From Panax quinquefolius (lineage: Eukaryota; Streptophyta; Magnoliopsida; Apiales; Araliaceae), in assembly GCA_020205615.1 (NCBI GenBank), contig CM035170.1, positions 62,547,322 to 62,611,321 on the forward strand: a stretch of DNA of 64,000 nucleotides, in the 5' to 3' direction. Shown here piece after piece: positions 34,472 through 46,189 of the stretch; the stretch's first letter is position 1, and every line of letters starts with the position of its first letter. The notes under the pieces were generated by a model. It worked only from the letters and a program-made list of their open reading frames with translations, was not told the DNA's origin and did no database searches. Position numbers and translations under genes: made by a program.

Positions 34472-35653
34472 ATGGCGGAATTTAATTATCAATGGCCGTA
34501 TACGAGAATGACTCATCCAAGGGGAGCGGGGATTGATGGTCTCAATGCATTTTCTGTATTATCAGCGCAACTTGAGACACTTTCGAGGAGGTTGGACGTT
34601 ATTGCAGCCCAACGTAATCAAAGGATAGCAGTTAATTGCAATTATTGTGTTGGTAATCATCTGAGTCATCAATGCACCGTTAGTTTTGGGCCGGGACACC
34701 ACGGTGGTGAATACCTCAACGATTATACATATGCTAATTATCATCAAGTTTGGGGGTATCACCCGGATTCGTCATGGAACGATACTTATGAAGACCAATA
34801 CTACGCTCCAAATCCATCATACACACCAGAATTTTCATGTCCACCTCCATTGCCACAAGAAGAAAATCCAAATATGAGGGATGTAATATTGAAGGGCATA
34901 GCAAACCTAGAGGAGATGAGTATTAGCCAAGTGTTGTCAACCCAAAATTTTAATAATTGGATGGAACAACTAGTCACTACCTCAACCAATGGTCCTCAAT
35001 ACATGGCTTCTGAGACTGAAATAGAAAATTCAAGGCTGGGGGAATTATTGTCCAAGTTCATAGCAGATGAGGAGAAGATGAGTAATCAAGCAAGGCCAAA
35101 TCAAAATCTTACGGATCAGACAGAGCAAATGACCAAAGCCGTAAGTAACCTTCCTCCAAACACTTGGCCTTATGACATGGATGATGAAATTTACGGAGAA
35201 CCCAAACCAAATCTGCAACTGGATGAGCCACAAGATATCGAAAGTGTGGAGACAATTGGGGATAATGAAATAGAGGTCAAAAAAGATCTAAATGGGTCTC
35301 CACCAACGATCAAAGAGTCAATCAGATTTGCAAAATCATGCCCACTTGGTAGTCATGTCGTCGGCGAAGCTCTTGATGACATAAGAGCGAGTACAATTTT
35401 GAATCCATGGTGGGATGAGAAAAAGAAGATAGACGAAGAGCCCATTGTGTGTGATAAGCTTCCATGCCCCAAAGTGATCACATACACAATGAAGAAAACA
35501 CCTAGCTGTGGGATGTTCTTGATTAAGAGTATACCAAATCAGAGCATACTAGGTGACTTTGATGCATTGGCCATCACAAATGGGAACTTACCAAAAGCTA
35601 TATTATTTTCGATGGATGGAGGATTCCTCAACTTTCGAAAAGGAATTGGATAG
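34472..35653 (+). CDS. Gag-like ORF of element E (393 aa, no pol)
   Basis: An intact frame from ATG 34472 to TAG 35651. Residues ~25-50 resemble the helix before the Athila gag zinc knuckle, followed at once by the knuckle CNYCVGNHLSHQC (C56, C59, H63, C68; CX2CX3HX4C spacing as in Athila gag). The usual gag core before it is absent, so this is the C-terminal part of gag with a new start. The middle is polar and Pro/Asn-rich; the tail (ILNPWWDEKKKIDEEP, CDKLPCPKVITYTMKK, SMDGGFLNFRKG) I do not recognise. No protease, RT or integrase follows in the 1.8 kb before the 3' LTR. The element is non-autonomous; that the frame stays open hints at use or recency. Product role unknown, nucleic-acid binding plausible. 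Confidence 0.75.
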   Translation: MAEFNYQWPYTRMTHPRGAGIDGLNAFSVLSAQLETLSRRLDVIAAQRNQRIAVNCNYCVGNHLSHQCTVSFGPGHHGGEYLNDYTYANYHQVWGYHPDSSWNDTYEDQYYAPNPSYTPEFSCPPPLPQEENPNMRDVILKGIANLEEMSISQVLSTQNFNNWMEQLVTTSTNGPQYMASETEIENSRLGELLSKFIADEEKMSNQARPNQNLTDQTEQMTKAVSNLPPNTWPYDMDDEIYGEPKPNLQLDEPQDIESVETIGDNEIEVKKDLNGSPPTIKESIRFAKSCPLGSHVVGEALDDIRASTILNPWWDEKKKIDEEPIVCDKLPCPKVITYTMKKTPSCGMFLIKSIPNQSILGDFDALAITNGNLPKAILFSMDGGFLNFRKGIG

Positions 35654-37423
35654 CGTTGACCAGACAAAGTCTGGCTGAAGGACTATAAATCAAGCGCTTA
35701 TTGGGAGGCAACCCAAGCTCTAAACCTTTTATTCCTTATTTATTCTTTATATTTTAGTTTATAGTCTAGCTCAAATATTTAGTTTTCAAAGAATAATGAC
35801 TCCATAATGGTATGCTCGCAGATAAGACAAGAAAAAGAGAGTCACTAAGCTACTGACCCCCTAGAGCGGGTCATGCGCCTAATGCATTACATATTAACAC
35901 AGTAACGTAGGCGCTACTACTACCCTGCACACTTAATGACATACCAGCGTGGGCCGCGCCAATTCGCCGATCTTATAGCGTGGGGTGTGCCATACCTAGC
36001 GCGGGGCATGCTACTGTTCATCATGTTACTGACCCCCTAGTGTGGACCGCGCTACCCAATAAATAGACACAGCACGGGGCACGCTACTATGCCAGCAACT
36101 CCTGACCTCCTAGCACGGGGCGCGCTATCTCATACATATCCACGGCGCGAGCCGCACCACTCAAAAATCCTAGGTGTTAAAAGTGTTTTAATTGCAATGT
36201 TAGTCAAGTTCAACTCAAGTGTGGTTCCCAATTTATTCTAATGTGTCTAGCCTATTCTTCAGACTTAGCAGACAAGGAGGAAAATACTATATTTTCAGGG
36301 AAGTCGTCTCTTTTAATTTTTCCTATTTCAGCCATTGAGGATAATGTCTAGTTTAAGTTTGGGAGCATTTTATTGTCGTATTGCATATAGTTAGTTATTT
36401 ACATTGGTTGTTTACATTGTAGTTCATATAGTTACATTTAGTTTTTGCATTCAGTTTCTTGAAAAAAAAATTGAAAAATAAAAAAATTAGTAGTTAGTTT
36501 ACTGTGTTTATATAACATTTAGTACATCTTGCATGAGTCCAGATGTTTGATATTTAAATTTTGTTTTGGTCAATGATGAGATTGGAATTGGGTAGACAAG
36601 TACAATACTGACTATTAGATCTTTGATGTGATTTTTTGTTATGAATTGAGTCTTTTTCTGTTTGAAACTGGTATAATAAGGATAGCACAGTAAGAACAAC
36701 TTGTTGATTGATTGAGTTTAAATTGATACATAATGGGGCTCTAAAGGATAATGCTAATTTGAATGAAAGAATGACAAGAACAAGTAGTGATGGCTAAAGT
36801 TACACAAGAACCTAAGTTTGGGGAAATATTTGGGGTATATAAGCTAAAAAAAACAAAAGAAATAAAAGATATTGAATTGAATAAATTGAGTCCTATGGTG
36901 GGTCGAGAAGAAGCGTGAAATGCACTCCCCATAAACACAGGCGTGAGATGGAGTGTAAAACGCACTCACTATCCATCAACCAAAAGAAAAAAAATGAATA
37001 AAACGGGAAATAAGAGCAAAAAGCCCCCGTAGATGAAAAATGAAGCATAAGTATTCCATGTTGACCCTCGATATTGGTAATTGTTTAATTTTAGTTGGAT
37101 CTAGCTTGTTTTTGGATTTCTTGAGTTTACATTGTATGTTGCCTTCGAAGAGACTTATTATGTGTTAAATTTGATTTTATATCAGTTAACATTGTTGTGG
37201 AGCACACACGCACTATATTAGTGATAACAGTCTAAGATTTGATGATTGAGTGGGAAGTTAATGATTTGTTTTGATATGATGTATTATCATGTTTACTTGA
37301 TTTCTCTAAGGTCGGTTGAATAGACTTGTTTATGTCATTACTGCTGGATTCGTAGGCATGTAGATTAGTTGCATTGCATAGCATTGTTGTTTTGTGTTTT
37401 TTCTTGAGGACAAACAAATGTTT
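35654..37423 (+). other. Non-coding 3' region of element E
   Basis: About 1.8 kb without a supported gene. It contains GGGAGGCAACCC at 35701-35712, a short stem seen after gag/pol in Athila-type elements; a 300-bp stretch (35850-36160) with five or six degenerate copies of AGCGCGGGGCGCGCTA; and at 36330-36372 a PPT-like motif (GTTTAAGTTTGGGAGCATT) resembling the true tract at the 3' LTR. Confidence 0.7.
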
Positions 37424-37438
37424 AAGTTTGGGGGTATT
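37424..37438 (+). other. Polypurine tract of element E
   Basis: AAGTTTGGGGGTATT directly before TGATAAG. This T-interrupted form is typical of Athila/Tat elements. Confidence 0.85.
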
Positions 37439-39171
37439 TGATAAGTAGGTTTTATACCTACTTATCCGGTATCTATTACTTGAATTTGTTTCTTAAACCT
37501 ATTTTTCTTAGTTACTTTTCATACATTGTATGTTATTTTGTAGGCTATGACAACACATTGGCATGAAGAAGCAAGGGAAAGCAATTCAGACATCTTTTGG
37601 ACCAAAATACGCAAGCAAATGCAAGAAGGGAAGATTGAAGGAATTTTAACACCAAGTTGGATGCACGTTCTTGGCTTGGAACTTGGATTATACTGTAGAG
37701 CTTCTTCTTAGCTTTCCATAACATCTTGAATCGTCCCAATCGGAGTTCGGATGACGAGAGTTATGGCCTTTTTATCAACAACGCTCAAAGTTAAGAGTTG
37801 TCATGCTTGCCGTTTACATAACATCTACTTCGAGCCCGATTTCAGCCTTGATTCGGACGGAATCTATCAATCCTCAAAGAATGAAAGTTGTAGATCTCAT
37901 CGTTATCTTCGATTTGATTGGTGGCAGGCCCAGTAACTCCTAGCGGATCAAAAGTTATACCTGTTTTACCAAAGGACGTCACAGTAGGAAATAGGGTAGC
38001 GCGGACCGCGCTATACACAGCGCGGGGCGCGCTCTAAATGACCTATGGACAGCCCGGGGCGCACCGGTCGGTGAGGGGACAGTTTTTTTGGGTTATTTGG
38101 TGTCCAATTTGAGCTAGAATATGATTCTTAGTTGCCTAATTTGCTAGGATATCCATTAGAACTATAAATACATGATGAGAGACATAAAAGAGAGAAGAGA
38201 TAGGCTAGCTTTGGAGGATTCCATTAGATTATATTAGAGTAGATTAGGATCAAAACCCTAGTTCTTATGAGATTGGGAGATTGGGATATTGATGCAACTT
38301 GGAGACCATTGAAGATCAAGAGCAGGAGCTTGAGGAAGATGGAGATTTGCAAACAACAGATTTATTCTTTACTCTACTCTTATTTTTGTCTTTTAATGAT
38401 TATTCAATTATGGATTCTTAGTTTTAATTCAATAATAATGAACTAATTTTTTGTTTGAGATTACAATGGATCTTATTGTGTAGTTTATTTTAATATGCTT
38501 CACTATCAATTATTATGTTCTATCATGAGGATTGTCTATTGTGATTTGGACTTAATTGCTTAATTGCCTAGCTAACAATTACCATGATAATCTATATGAA
38601 CTCGAGAGATGAAGTATTGATTTAGATCTTATTGTGATAGCATGTGTTTGTGATTTCTGCATAGATGGAATTCATGATTCGTGTTTAGGATAGAGATATG
38701 ACTTTACGCCATATGTAATCTTATAGAGAACTTGTGCTTTAAATCCTTTTTAATTGTAATTCACATAGAGATATAGTGGATTAGTTAATTAGTGTGTCTT
38801 GCTTAATTCTATCATCTGTGGATTTAAGTGATTATGAGTATTATGCATCGAGAGATGGTTTTATCTGCTTTAGTGTTCTTGATTAACAATTCATGATAGA
38901 GAATAATTGATGAGAAGTGTGTTAACTTAAATGAAGCAATAAGTGAAGTTGTGATCTTAAATCTCCGTAATCTTAATTTAACTGGTGGAATTTAATAGTA
39001 GTTTAATTATAAATTGAAATTCATTCGTTTAAATAAGATTGAGTTGATTACGGGTTAGTACTTGGTGATTTTTATTAAACAATTCCTCGTGAGAACGATA
39101 CTCTACTTTCACTTTATTACTTGTTGACCACATATACTTGCGTGTTGTGCGTAATTAGATTTTTCCCAACA
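37439..39171 (+). repeat. 3' LTR of element E (~1.73 kb)
   Basis: Pairs with 32602-34337; ends CCCAACA followed by the GGCTT duplication. Its GC-rich segment has a near-perfect palindrome TAGCGCGGACCGCGCTA at 37997-38013 that differs from the other LTR. Confidence 0.95.
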
Positions 39172-39881
39172 GGCTTCTATACTTCATGAAATTAGTAGAA
39201 TATCCTTGATATTTGCGCCTCATCCAGTATCTTTTCATGGAAATATTATTCTGAGCATTCTTGATAAGTTTTAACTTTTTCATGTCGGGGTACTATTCAC
39301 GGGGTTACTATTCCCAAAGTTACTATTCATGGGTGCTATTCACTCAGTTACTATTCACACGGGCTACTATTCATGACAAAAATTGATTTCTTTTCGGTCC
39401 AAATCATTTTTGATATAATATTATTCTTGAATTTTACTCCACAAAGCAGTATCATATTGACAATTTGGACATTATTGAATTCTGGATAAATTAAATATTA
39501 AAGTCTTTAAAATTTATCCTTTTCTTTTTTTTAATTAAATTATTATATCATTGTAATCATCCTCATGCTTATATTGTTATGAAAGTCATCTTTGGCCCGT
39601 AGTGCATAGATGGACTTGGTATGATTATGACCAGCGATTATTCGGTATAATCATGCCCGTAATATTACAAATGATGTGGCAAAAGTCCTCATTGGCTCGT
39701 AGTGCATTGATGGACAGTTGTTGACATGATCATGACCATTGGTGAATACACGAATATCCTTGGCCCGCAGTGCATGGATAATTTGTGGTTGTGATACTTA
39801 AGAATATCCTTGGCCGTAGTGCAAGGGTGATTCAATTATGTGAATTATTTATTAAGCTGAGTCTCAGCGATAAAAGTGATG
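39172..39881 (+). repeat. C-family LTR, right part (truncated)
   Basis: Continues the LTR of 31002 after element E, through the 'tactattcac' cluster and the four GTAGTGCAT motifs, to GTGATG. It then changes to A-family leader, so the last ~500 bp of the LTR are missing. Confidence 0.87.
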
Positions 39882-40071
39882 TTAGGTTATGAACTTTAGG
39901 TGGGGAAAAGCCATAGGAAGTAACCTTTGAAAAGATAGTAGTGATTAACTCTTATCGAGTTTTTAGGAATAAATAATAAAACACTTATGTGATTATGTGT
40001 TTATAACTTTTGTGCTCGTGAGTGTCGAGTAGTAATGATTAATAATTAAAACTTAAAATTTTGTTGTCAGG
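39882..40071 (+). other. 5' leader of element F (primer site lost)
   Basis: TTAGGTTATGAACTTTAGG and what follows match the leader just after A's primer site (10245 and below, minus). F's LTR and primer site are absent; the leader is joined straight to the C-type LTR. Confidence 0.82.
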
Positions 40072-40822
40072 ATGACTAATGTCGGAGAATCCAGTCAGGC
40101 TAGGGAGGATAGACCTCAGATGCCTATAGAGGAGGAGCCTCACGTCATTCAGGTTATTTAGGAACAACTACTGCCACGGGAGTCATCCCCGTTGGTCACA
40201 GTGGTTAAAGATGAGGATGATGATGTGGAGACGGATGAGGAGGATCCCGTTGAGTTGCCACAGGAGGATGAGGATGACGAGGAGGAGGAGGAGGAGACTC
40301 CATTAACCTCGATAGCTGCTCGTATGTACGATGAGGTCTATGATCGTAACGTGGAACTTCAGGATATAGTCTAGGAATTTCAAGAGATAGTAGCTGAACA
40401 ACAGACTACAATGACACAGAAAGACGATGAGATCTAGGATCGTGAAGAATGACTGACTAATGTCGAGGAGAAGCTAGAACAGACTGAAGGAGAGAAAGAA
40501 CAATTGATCGAGGAGGTCGCAGAACTAAAGAACAAACTGAGGGAAGAAGCTACTAAGAGGGAAAGAGCCGAAGACGCATATGAGGAGGTGTTTCAACAAG
40601 CCGGGATAGCAGTGAAAGATGCACAGGAAAAGAGAATAAAGATGGAAGAGATGAATAGAGTATTCAACACCGTGGTTAATCGAGCTCAAGATCGGGTGGG
40701 TCATGGGTTATCCGATTCAGTTCGAGACGCTGCCATCGTACATATTAGATCGCAGAACTATGTTCCGGATTATGGAGGAAGAGCGTAGTAAGGCTAAGCA
40801 GTATCTTAGTAGAACATCGTAG
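40072..40822 (+). pseudogene. Acidic coiled-coil ORF upstream of gag, element F
   Basis: Second copy of the ORF at 9312-10058. ATG at 40072 gives MTNVGESSQARED; TAG at 40159 and three more stops in the coiled-coil part break it, and a frameshift near 40698 separates the last part. The acidic tract (DEDDDVETDEEDP, DDEEEEEE), the heptad-rich region (TNVEEKLEQTEGEKEQLI, ATKRERAEDAYEEVF) and the helix MEEMNRVFNTVVN are all kept, and the TAG at 40820 matches the end in A. The order leader, coiled-coil ORF, ~280-bp spacer, gag is the same in both elements. Confidence 0.75.
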
Positions 40823-41105
40823 TTGTTATGTGATTAATGAAATGTTAAATAAGTTGTAAATCCCAAGTGTTATGTGACCTATGGGATATGATGATGATGT
40901 TGTCCTGAAACTTTTGTAGTTCAGGAAAGTAATGTAAATAGCAGTGATTCTATTGTTTTATATTTTCAAAGAGGTTATGAATAAATAAAAGTTGTTATTT
41001 TATTCAAAGTGTTATGTGGCTATTTCTTTTGTGGAGGCAAGTTAAGTAGAAATTACTTAAAAGAGTTGAATAATAACCTAATGGGTGTATTTTTTTTAAC
41101 AAAAA
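40823..41105 (+). other. Spacer between coiled-coil ORF and gag, element F
   Basis: AT-rich, no gene; similar to 9025-9311 on the other strand, with a short poly-T/poly-A junction just before the gag ATG. Confidence 0.6.
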
Positions 41106-42115
41106 ATGTCTCCCAGACGTCAACCACCACGACAGAGAACCACCAAAGGAACCACAATAATGACAATGTTGATGCTAACCCTATTCAACAATTAGTGACA
41201 TTACTGATAGGAGTGTTGCAGAATCAACCACAGAACCAAGGAATAATGTTTAAGGAGTTCAAGGAGGTTGGACCACCTAAATTTCGTGGGTCAGTGAATC
41301 CAGTCGAGGCACAAACTTGGATTATGGAGATAGAAAAGGTGTTCGATGTTTCTAGGGTAGGGGATGATCAGAAGACTTCTTTCGCAACATTCATGTTGAA
41401 AGCAGAAGCTAGTTATTGGTGGCAGGCCAATAAAACTCGAGAAGGACCAGGGATGATGACCTGGGATATTTTTAAGGAGATATTCTTCGAGACCTATTTT
41501 TTCGAGAGTTCGAAGGGTCAGTTGGAAGTGCAATTTTTGGAACTGAAGTAGGGTACAATGACAGTATCAGAGTATGTCGCTAAATTCAACGAGTTGGCAA
41601 GGTTTACGCCTTATCAAGTCAGCATGGACGAACGCAAGGCAAAGAGGTTTGAACAGGGACTGAAGCCCTAGTTGTATAGTAGGGTTTCCCTGTTCCAATT
41701 GAAGACTTTCGCAACAGTGATGGAGAAAGAAATACTCGCTAAAGGTGGGGGCGAGGCTGTGACAAAGTTCAATCAGGAACAGAAGAAGAAGAAGAATGAG
41801 GTGGAAATTAAGAATGGAGGTGGTAGTGGTGGAAATAACAACAACAACAAAAACTTGAAGAGGAAGTGGAATGGAAATGTGGGTGCTAGAAACCAACAGG
41901 GTAACCAGCAAAACAAGAAGTTTGAAGCATGTGCTACATGCGGGAAGTTTCACAAGGGTGCGTGCTTGATGGGGAAACGAGTATGCTTCAATTGTGGCCA
42001 GGGGGTCACATCGCCCCAAATTGCACTCAACCTAAGAAGAACGTGTGCTTCACGTGCAGATCCAAGGATCACTTTGCTCGTGAATGCCCTAAGAAGAAGG
42101 ATGGAGTGATAACCA
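41106..42115 (+). pseudogene. Gag of element F
   Basis: ATG at 41106 (MSPRRQPPRQRT) with a frameshift after about residue 17; the gag core continues in the frame of 41009-41551 (FKEFKEVGPPKFRGSV, SYWWQANKTREGPGMM). TAG at 41549 replaces Gln, and another TAG follows LKP near 41670. Then come a Lys/Asn/Gly-rich basic stretch and three CCHC motifs: CATCGKFHKGAC, CFNCGQ with a one-base frameshift before GHIAPNC, and CFTCRSKDHFAREC. Same lineage as A and I. Non-functional as it stands. Confidence 0.86.
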
Positions 42116-42970
42116 AAAGCAATGGAGGTAACAGTGGGGGTACATGGGCCATTGCTGGACCCACAGCATCAAACAAACCCACAGCCAGAACCTTCAACAT
42201 GACTGTGCAAGATGTTGTGCAATCAAAAGATGTCGTGTCAGGTATTATCCCAATCAATGATATTGATGCTTATGTATTATTTGATTCGGGTTCTACTTGC
42301 TCGTTTATCTCTGATGAATTTGCTAAGAGGTTAGAATTTCCTAGAGAAGAACTGAATTTCCCTTTGAACATAGAAATTACGAATAAGGAGGTAATCCCTG
42401 TTAGATTCATATACAAGAACTGTAGGGTGAACATTAAGGAGAATATCTTGATGATATATTTGATTCCGATTAAACTTGGAGAGTTTGATGTTATTTTGGA
42501 AATGGATTGGCTGTTCAAATATGGAGCGGTAATTGATTGTCAAAAGAAGTGTGTAAACCTTATGACCCCGTCAAAGGTAGTATTCTATGGTAGCAAGTCG
42601 TCTAGACAAATGAAATGTCTGATGATTATGCAGGCCAAGAAATTGTTGAGTCAAGGCTGTGTGGGCTACTTAGCTTACATAGTCGATACTAAGAAGAAGA
42701 ATGAGAAACCGGAAGAGATACCAGTGGTGAGGGAATTTGAGGATGTGTTTCTAGAGGATTTGCCAGGACTTTCGCCTGACAGAGAAATTGAGTTCGTGAT
42801 CGACTTAGTGCCGGGAACAGCACCGATATCGAAGGCCCTGTACAGAATGGCTCCAGTTGAAATGAAGGAACTGATGGTACAATTACAAGAATTGTTAGAC
42901 AAGAAGTATATTCCACCAAGCGTATCACCGTGGGGAGCGCCAGTGTTATTCGTGAAGAAGAAGGATGGGT
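42116..42970 (+). pseudogene. Protease and start of reverse transcriptase, element F
   Basis: Open through ARTFNMTVQDV, the retropepsin site LFDSGSTCSFIS, EFDVILEMDWL, the linker (FEDVFLEDLPGLSPDREIEF) and the RT fingers up to [11 protein letters not shown]. It stops at GGGT (42970), where TGTCGACGTC of element G begins, so the YxDD motif and the rest of pol are absent. TGGGT at 42966-42970 is the candidate target duplication. Open reading past 42970 is LTR sequence. Confidence 0.87.
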
Positions 42971-43800
42971 TGTCGACGTCAGGATTTTTAGTTGTCCCTT
43001 TCCATTATTTGTTCTTTGGTGTTCTCATTTTAGGTGAGATTTGTTTGAAATAACAAGTGAAAAAGGTCCGACATGTATAATGTCGACGATGGGACTGTTA
43101 AGAGTCGCTAGTTGGTTTTTTAAATGGTTATACCAACACAACCGAGAAAAGGTTTGCACATTAACCCAGTGATGTGACAACTGCTAAAACGAATTCGGTG
43201 AAACCGAGATTCATTAGGGTCAGGGACTTGGTTATCACGGAGGAAGGTGTTAGGTACCCCAGACATCCGTGTTACCACTATGTGACCTCTTTTCAAGTAA
43301 CTATTATCTGAATGTGTGCGTGTGGGTCAATATGTCTTTATTATTTGGAAGTAGTCGCGAGGCCTCGTTTCGCACTTTATATACACAGTGGTTTGAATTT
43401 ATATAAAATTTAATTTTAAGCAAGATATGGCAGTGATGTTTTATAAAAGAGGTTTTTCAAACCCTGATGCTCAATAGTAATTGAGACCTTTTACACTCCC
43501 ATTTTATTAAGTGTTTGGCTTGATTGATTTTATTTTACAGATGCGAGGCATCCGTACGAAAATAATGTACAAAATAATGCCGACTTTCTCGTGGGTATGG
43601 AAACCATCTGAGAAAATTCAGACATCGCATAATAATTTACAAGCTGCTTACAGCTAAAAATGTCCATCACGAGAACCGAATCTAGATCCAATAGGCTGAA
43701 TCTGTGATCACATGATTCCTAGGCTCACAGGATACCGCAATTTGTATGAAAGCAGTAAGCAGGTATATATATATATAAAAGCTGTAAATATATATACATA

Positions 43801-44074
43801 CATGATCACCAACCACGAAGCACCTCCATGGGGGATCAGAAATGTAAATAAAGCTATAAAAGCTATCAACCGCCACGGAGGAAACTCCAGGTGGGACAAA
43901 ACGTAAATAAAGCTGTAACGCTATCAACCGCCACGGAGGAAACTCCAGGCGGGACAAAATGTAAAGAAATCTATACAAAGCGATCAACTGCCACGAAGTA
44001 AACTCCGAGCGTGACAAAACGTAAAGAAAGTCAGAAAAGCGATCAACCACCACAAAAGTGAACTCTGTGGGGAC

Positions 44075-44076
<2 letters not shown>
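43801..44076 (-). repeat. ~59-bp tandem repeat, about five units
   Basis: Units contain ATCAACCGCCACGGAGGAAA and GGGACAAAACGTAAA and decay toward the (AT)n run at 44079-44128. Confidence 0.87.
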
Positions 44077-44078
<2 letters not shown>

Positions 44079-44130
<52 letters not shown>

Positions 44131-44537
44131 CGTAAACGCATATGGATGTAAAATCCAGTGCTAATCGAATGCAGTCCGACACACGCTTAATATATATAAG
44201 TATATATATATAAAGCAAGTAAACACTCAGGATATGAAATCCGGGCTCATCGAAGCAGTCGACACACGCTTAATATATATAAGTATATATATATATATAT
44301 TAAAGCGAAGAAACGCCCGCATCAAGTTCAGGCTCATCGAACAAAGTTCGACACACTGTTCATATATATAAATATATATATATAGAAAAGTAAATAAACG
44401 CTCCAGACCGAAGTCTAGGCTCATCGAACAAAGTTCGACACACAGTTCATATATATAAATATATATATAGAAAAGCAAATAAATGCTCCAGACCGAAGTC
44501 TAGGCTCAATCGAGGCATAACTCGATAATGTTAGTCA

Positions 44538-44575
<38 letters not shown>
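44079..44575 (-). repeat. (AT)n run and ~90-105-bp tandem repeat, about five units
   Basis: Units combine ATATATATAAATATATATA with a unique part (GCTCATCGAACAAAGTTCGA, GACACAC). The number and length of TA tracts vary between units. The AT run at 44079-44128 is about 50 bp. Confidence 0.87.
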
Positions 44576-44580
<5 letters not shown>

Positions 44581-44883
44581 CTGAAACAAAACCATGGACC
44601 AAAGTCCGGGCAAATGCGCGCAACACGACTCTCAACGTGAAGAAGGGTGTGTGCAGAGATGAAGAGAAAGACTCTAAAGTGTGTGAGAAGGCTTACAGTT
44701 GACTGCCAAAGAAGACTTTTATATCTTTAGAGTGGGTAAACACTGGCTTTTGCAGGTACAAAAGGGCTATATATGAGCTCACAGGAGTTTAAAATGAGAA
44801 AGTACACTGCATGGGGTGAGTGCAGAGCAAATTGGGCAGGGCTTCCTCGTCGTCTTCTCTTGAAAAATGGGCAGCCCAAGCCC

Positions 44884-44894
44884 TCTATTTATAG
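44884..44894 (-). promoter_or_regulatory. TATA box of element G LTR
   Basis: CTATAAATAGA on minus, followed by a moderately GC-rich start region. Just upstream (44905-44942) are inverted and direct copies of CCGCAGGTGTACC, which recur at 47105-47145. Confidence 0.6.
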
Positions 44895-45284
44895 ATGATT
44901 TAGTCGCAGGTGTACCTGCGGTTGAGCCGCAGGTGTACCAATGGCAACCCGGGTGGGCCCGGGTTTTTCGGGTCGGGTCGTCTCGAAAGTACGTGCACTC
45001 GGGCACTGTAATGTCCACTCGAACTTTTAAAAGTGCAATCTGGGCATTCGTTTGAGGTATACAGGACCTATTTCGGACCGCCATTGTCGAGAGTTGTATG
45101 ATTGCATGGGATTAGAGTTTGTACGAAGATGGGACGATGCCCTCCGGTCTTCAAGCTTCAACTTTCATCTGTTACCCCGCACAATAGTAACTCGAGATTA
45201 GTTAGTCTTATGGGACATCGTTGCGTAGAGATGTTGAGACGACGTGGCGTGGCATCGTGTTGGCGAGATGACGATGTTGCCCCT

Positions 45285-45665
45285 CACCGGTGTTATCGTC
45301 GGATTGGGCTGATAAAGCAGACGTTGCTCAGGCTTCGCTGAGATTGGACTGATGTAATTTGTTGAAGGTCCTCATTGTCATCTTTGAGGTGTGCATGTCT
45401 TCCCGATGTTATCGCCGGGTTGGTACAGTGTATCTCGTTGTGAGCGCCGAGATTGAAGCTGGTCGCATTTGAAACAAGCATTTCCGGTGTTATCACCGAA
45501 ACTGCATTCCTTGGGGTTATCACCAAGGTTGGTGGCTATTCCCATTATTGGGACTGAGACTGGATACCTCAGGGTTATCTCCGAGATTAATCGGTCTTCT
45601 CCGGTGTGTGTTCTGGTATTGGATCTGCATGCCTCGTGGTTATATCCGAGGTTGGAATTGTTACT
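45285..45665. repeat. Array of GTTATCxCCGAGGTTGG motifs
   Basis: At least six degenerate copies (near 45293, 45410, 45490, 45517, 45572 and 45639) at irregular spacing, in the U3 side of the LTR of G. Confidence 0.7.
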
Positions 45666-46189
45666 TCCAAACTGCTCTAGGGTTGATGCTGACCTTCCGG
45701 TATGGATATGGATTGTCTTTCATGGTTCCCTCTTAAAAGACAAATCTGTCCTCCTGCAATGTTAGTGACAGTAGTACAGAAAATTTCGAGTGTATACAGA
45801 TGCTCCTCTTTATCATACTCATGCATGGCGATGCATGGGTGGGATAAAGAATCCTAGACACTTAAAACACAACAAGACAAATATGGTACTATGGGTAACA
45901 ACATGATACAAATGTATGATGCATGTGTATGAGGTTGTAGCCCAACATGCTGGGGATGATTGCTGGCTCCCTGTTGCTTCAACTGGGGATTGGCAATGAT
46001 GACCAGATTTGATGTGTAAGCTGAATCTGTTAAAACGTTGATGTTGGAGTTATCACCAAATTCACGTGTCTTTGATAATGACTTGATCCTAAAGTTGTAC
46101 CTCTTATATATAAGAGATCTGTGGGGATAAAGCTTAATCTGTTTGAGGATGTGTATAATATATTCCATCATCGATCCTTCTTGATAATG

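Noticed and set aside
39595..39830. Possible centromeric satellite from repeated motifs
   Set aside because: Only a few motif copies at irregular spacing inside an LTR; no monomer array of satellite size.
43682..44218. A 178-codon minus-strand ORF rich in Tyr-Ile
   Set aside because: It is the translation of TA repeats and 59-bp tandem units; no protein-like composition outside the repeats.
44779..45765. Several ~100-codon ORFs in the U3 of G
   Set aside because: Frames run through short tandem motifs, lack domains and are not supported on either strand.
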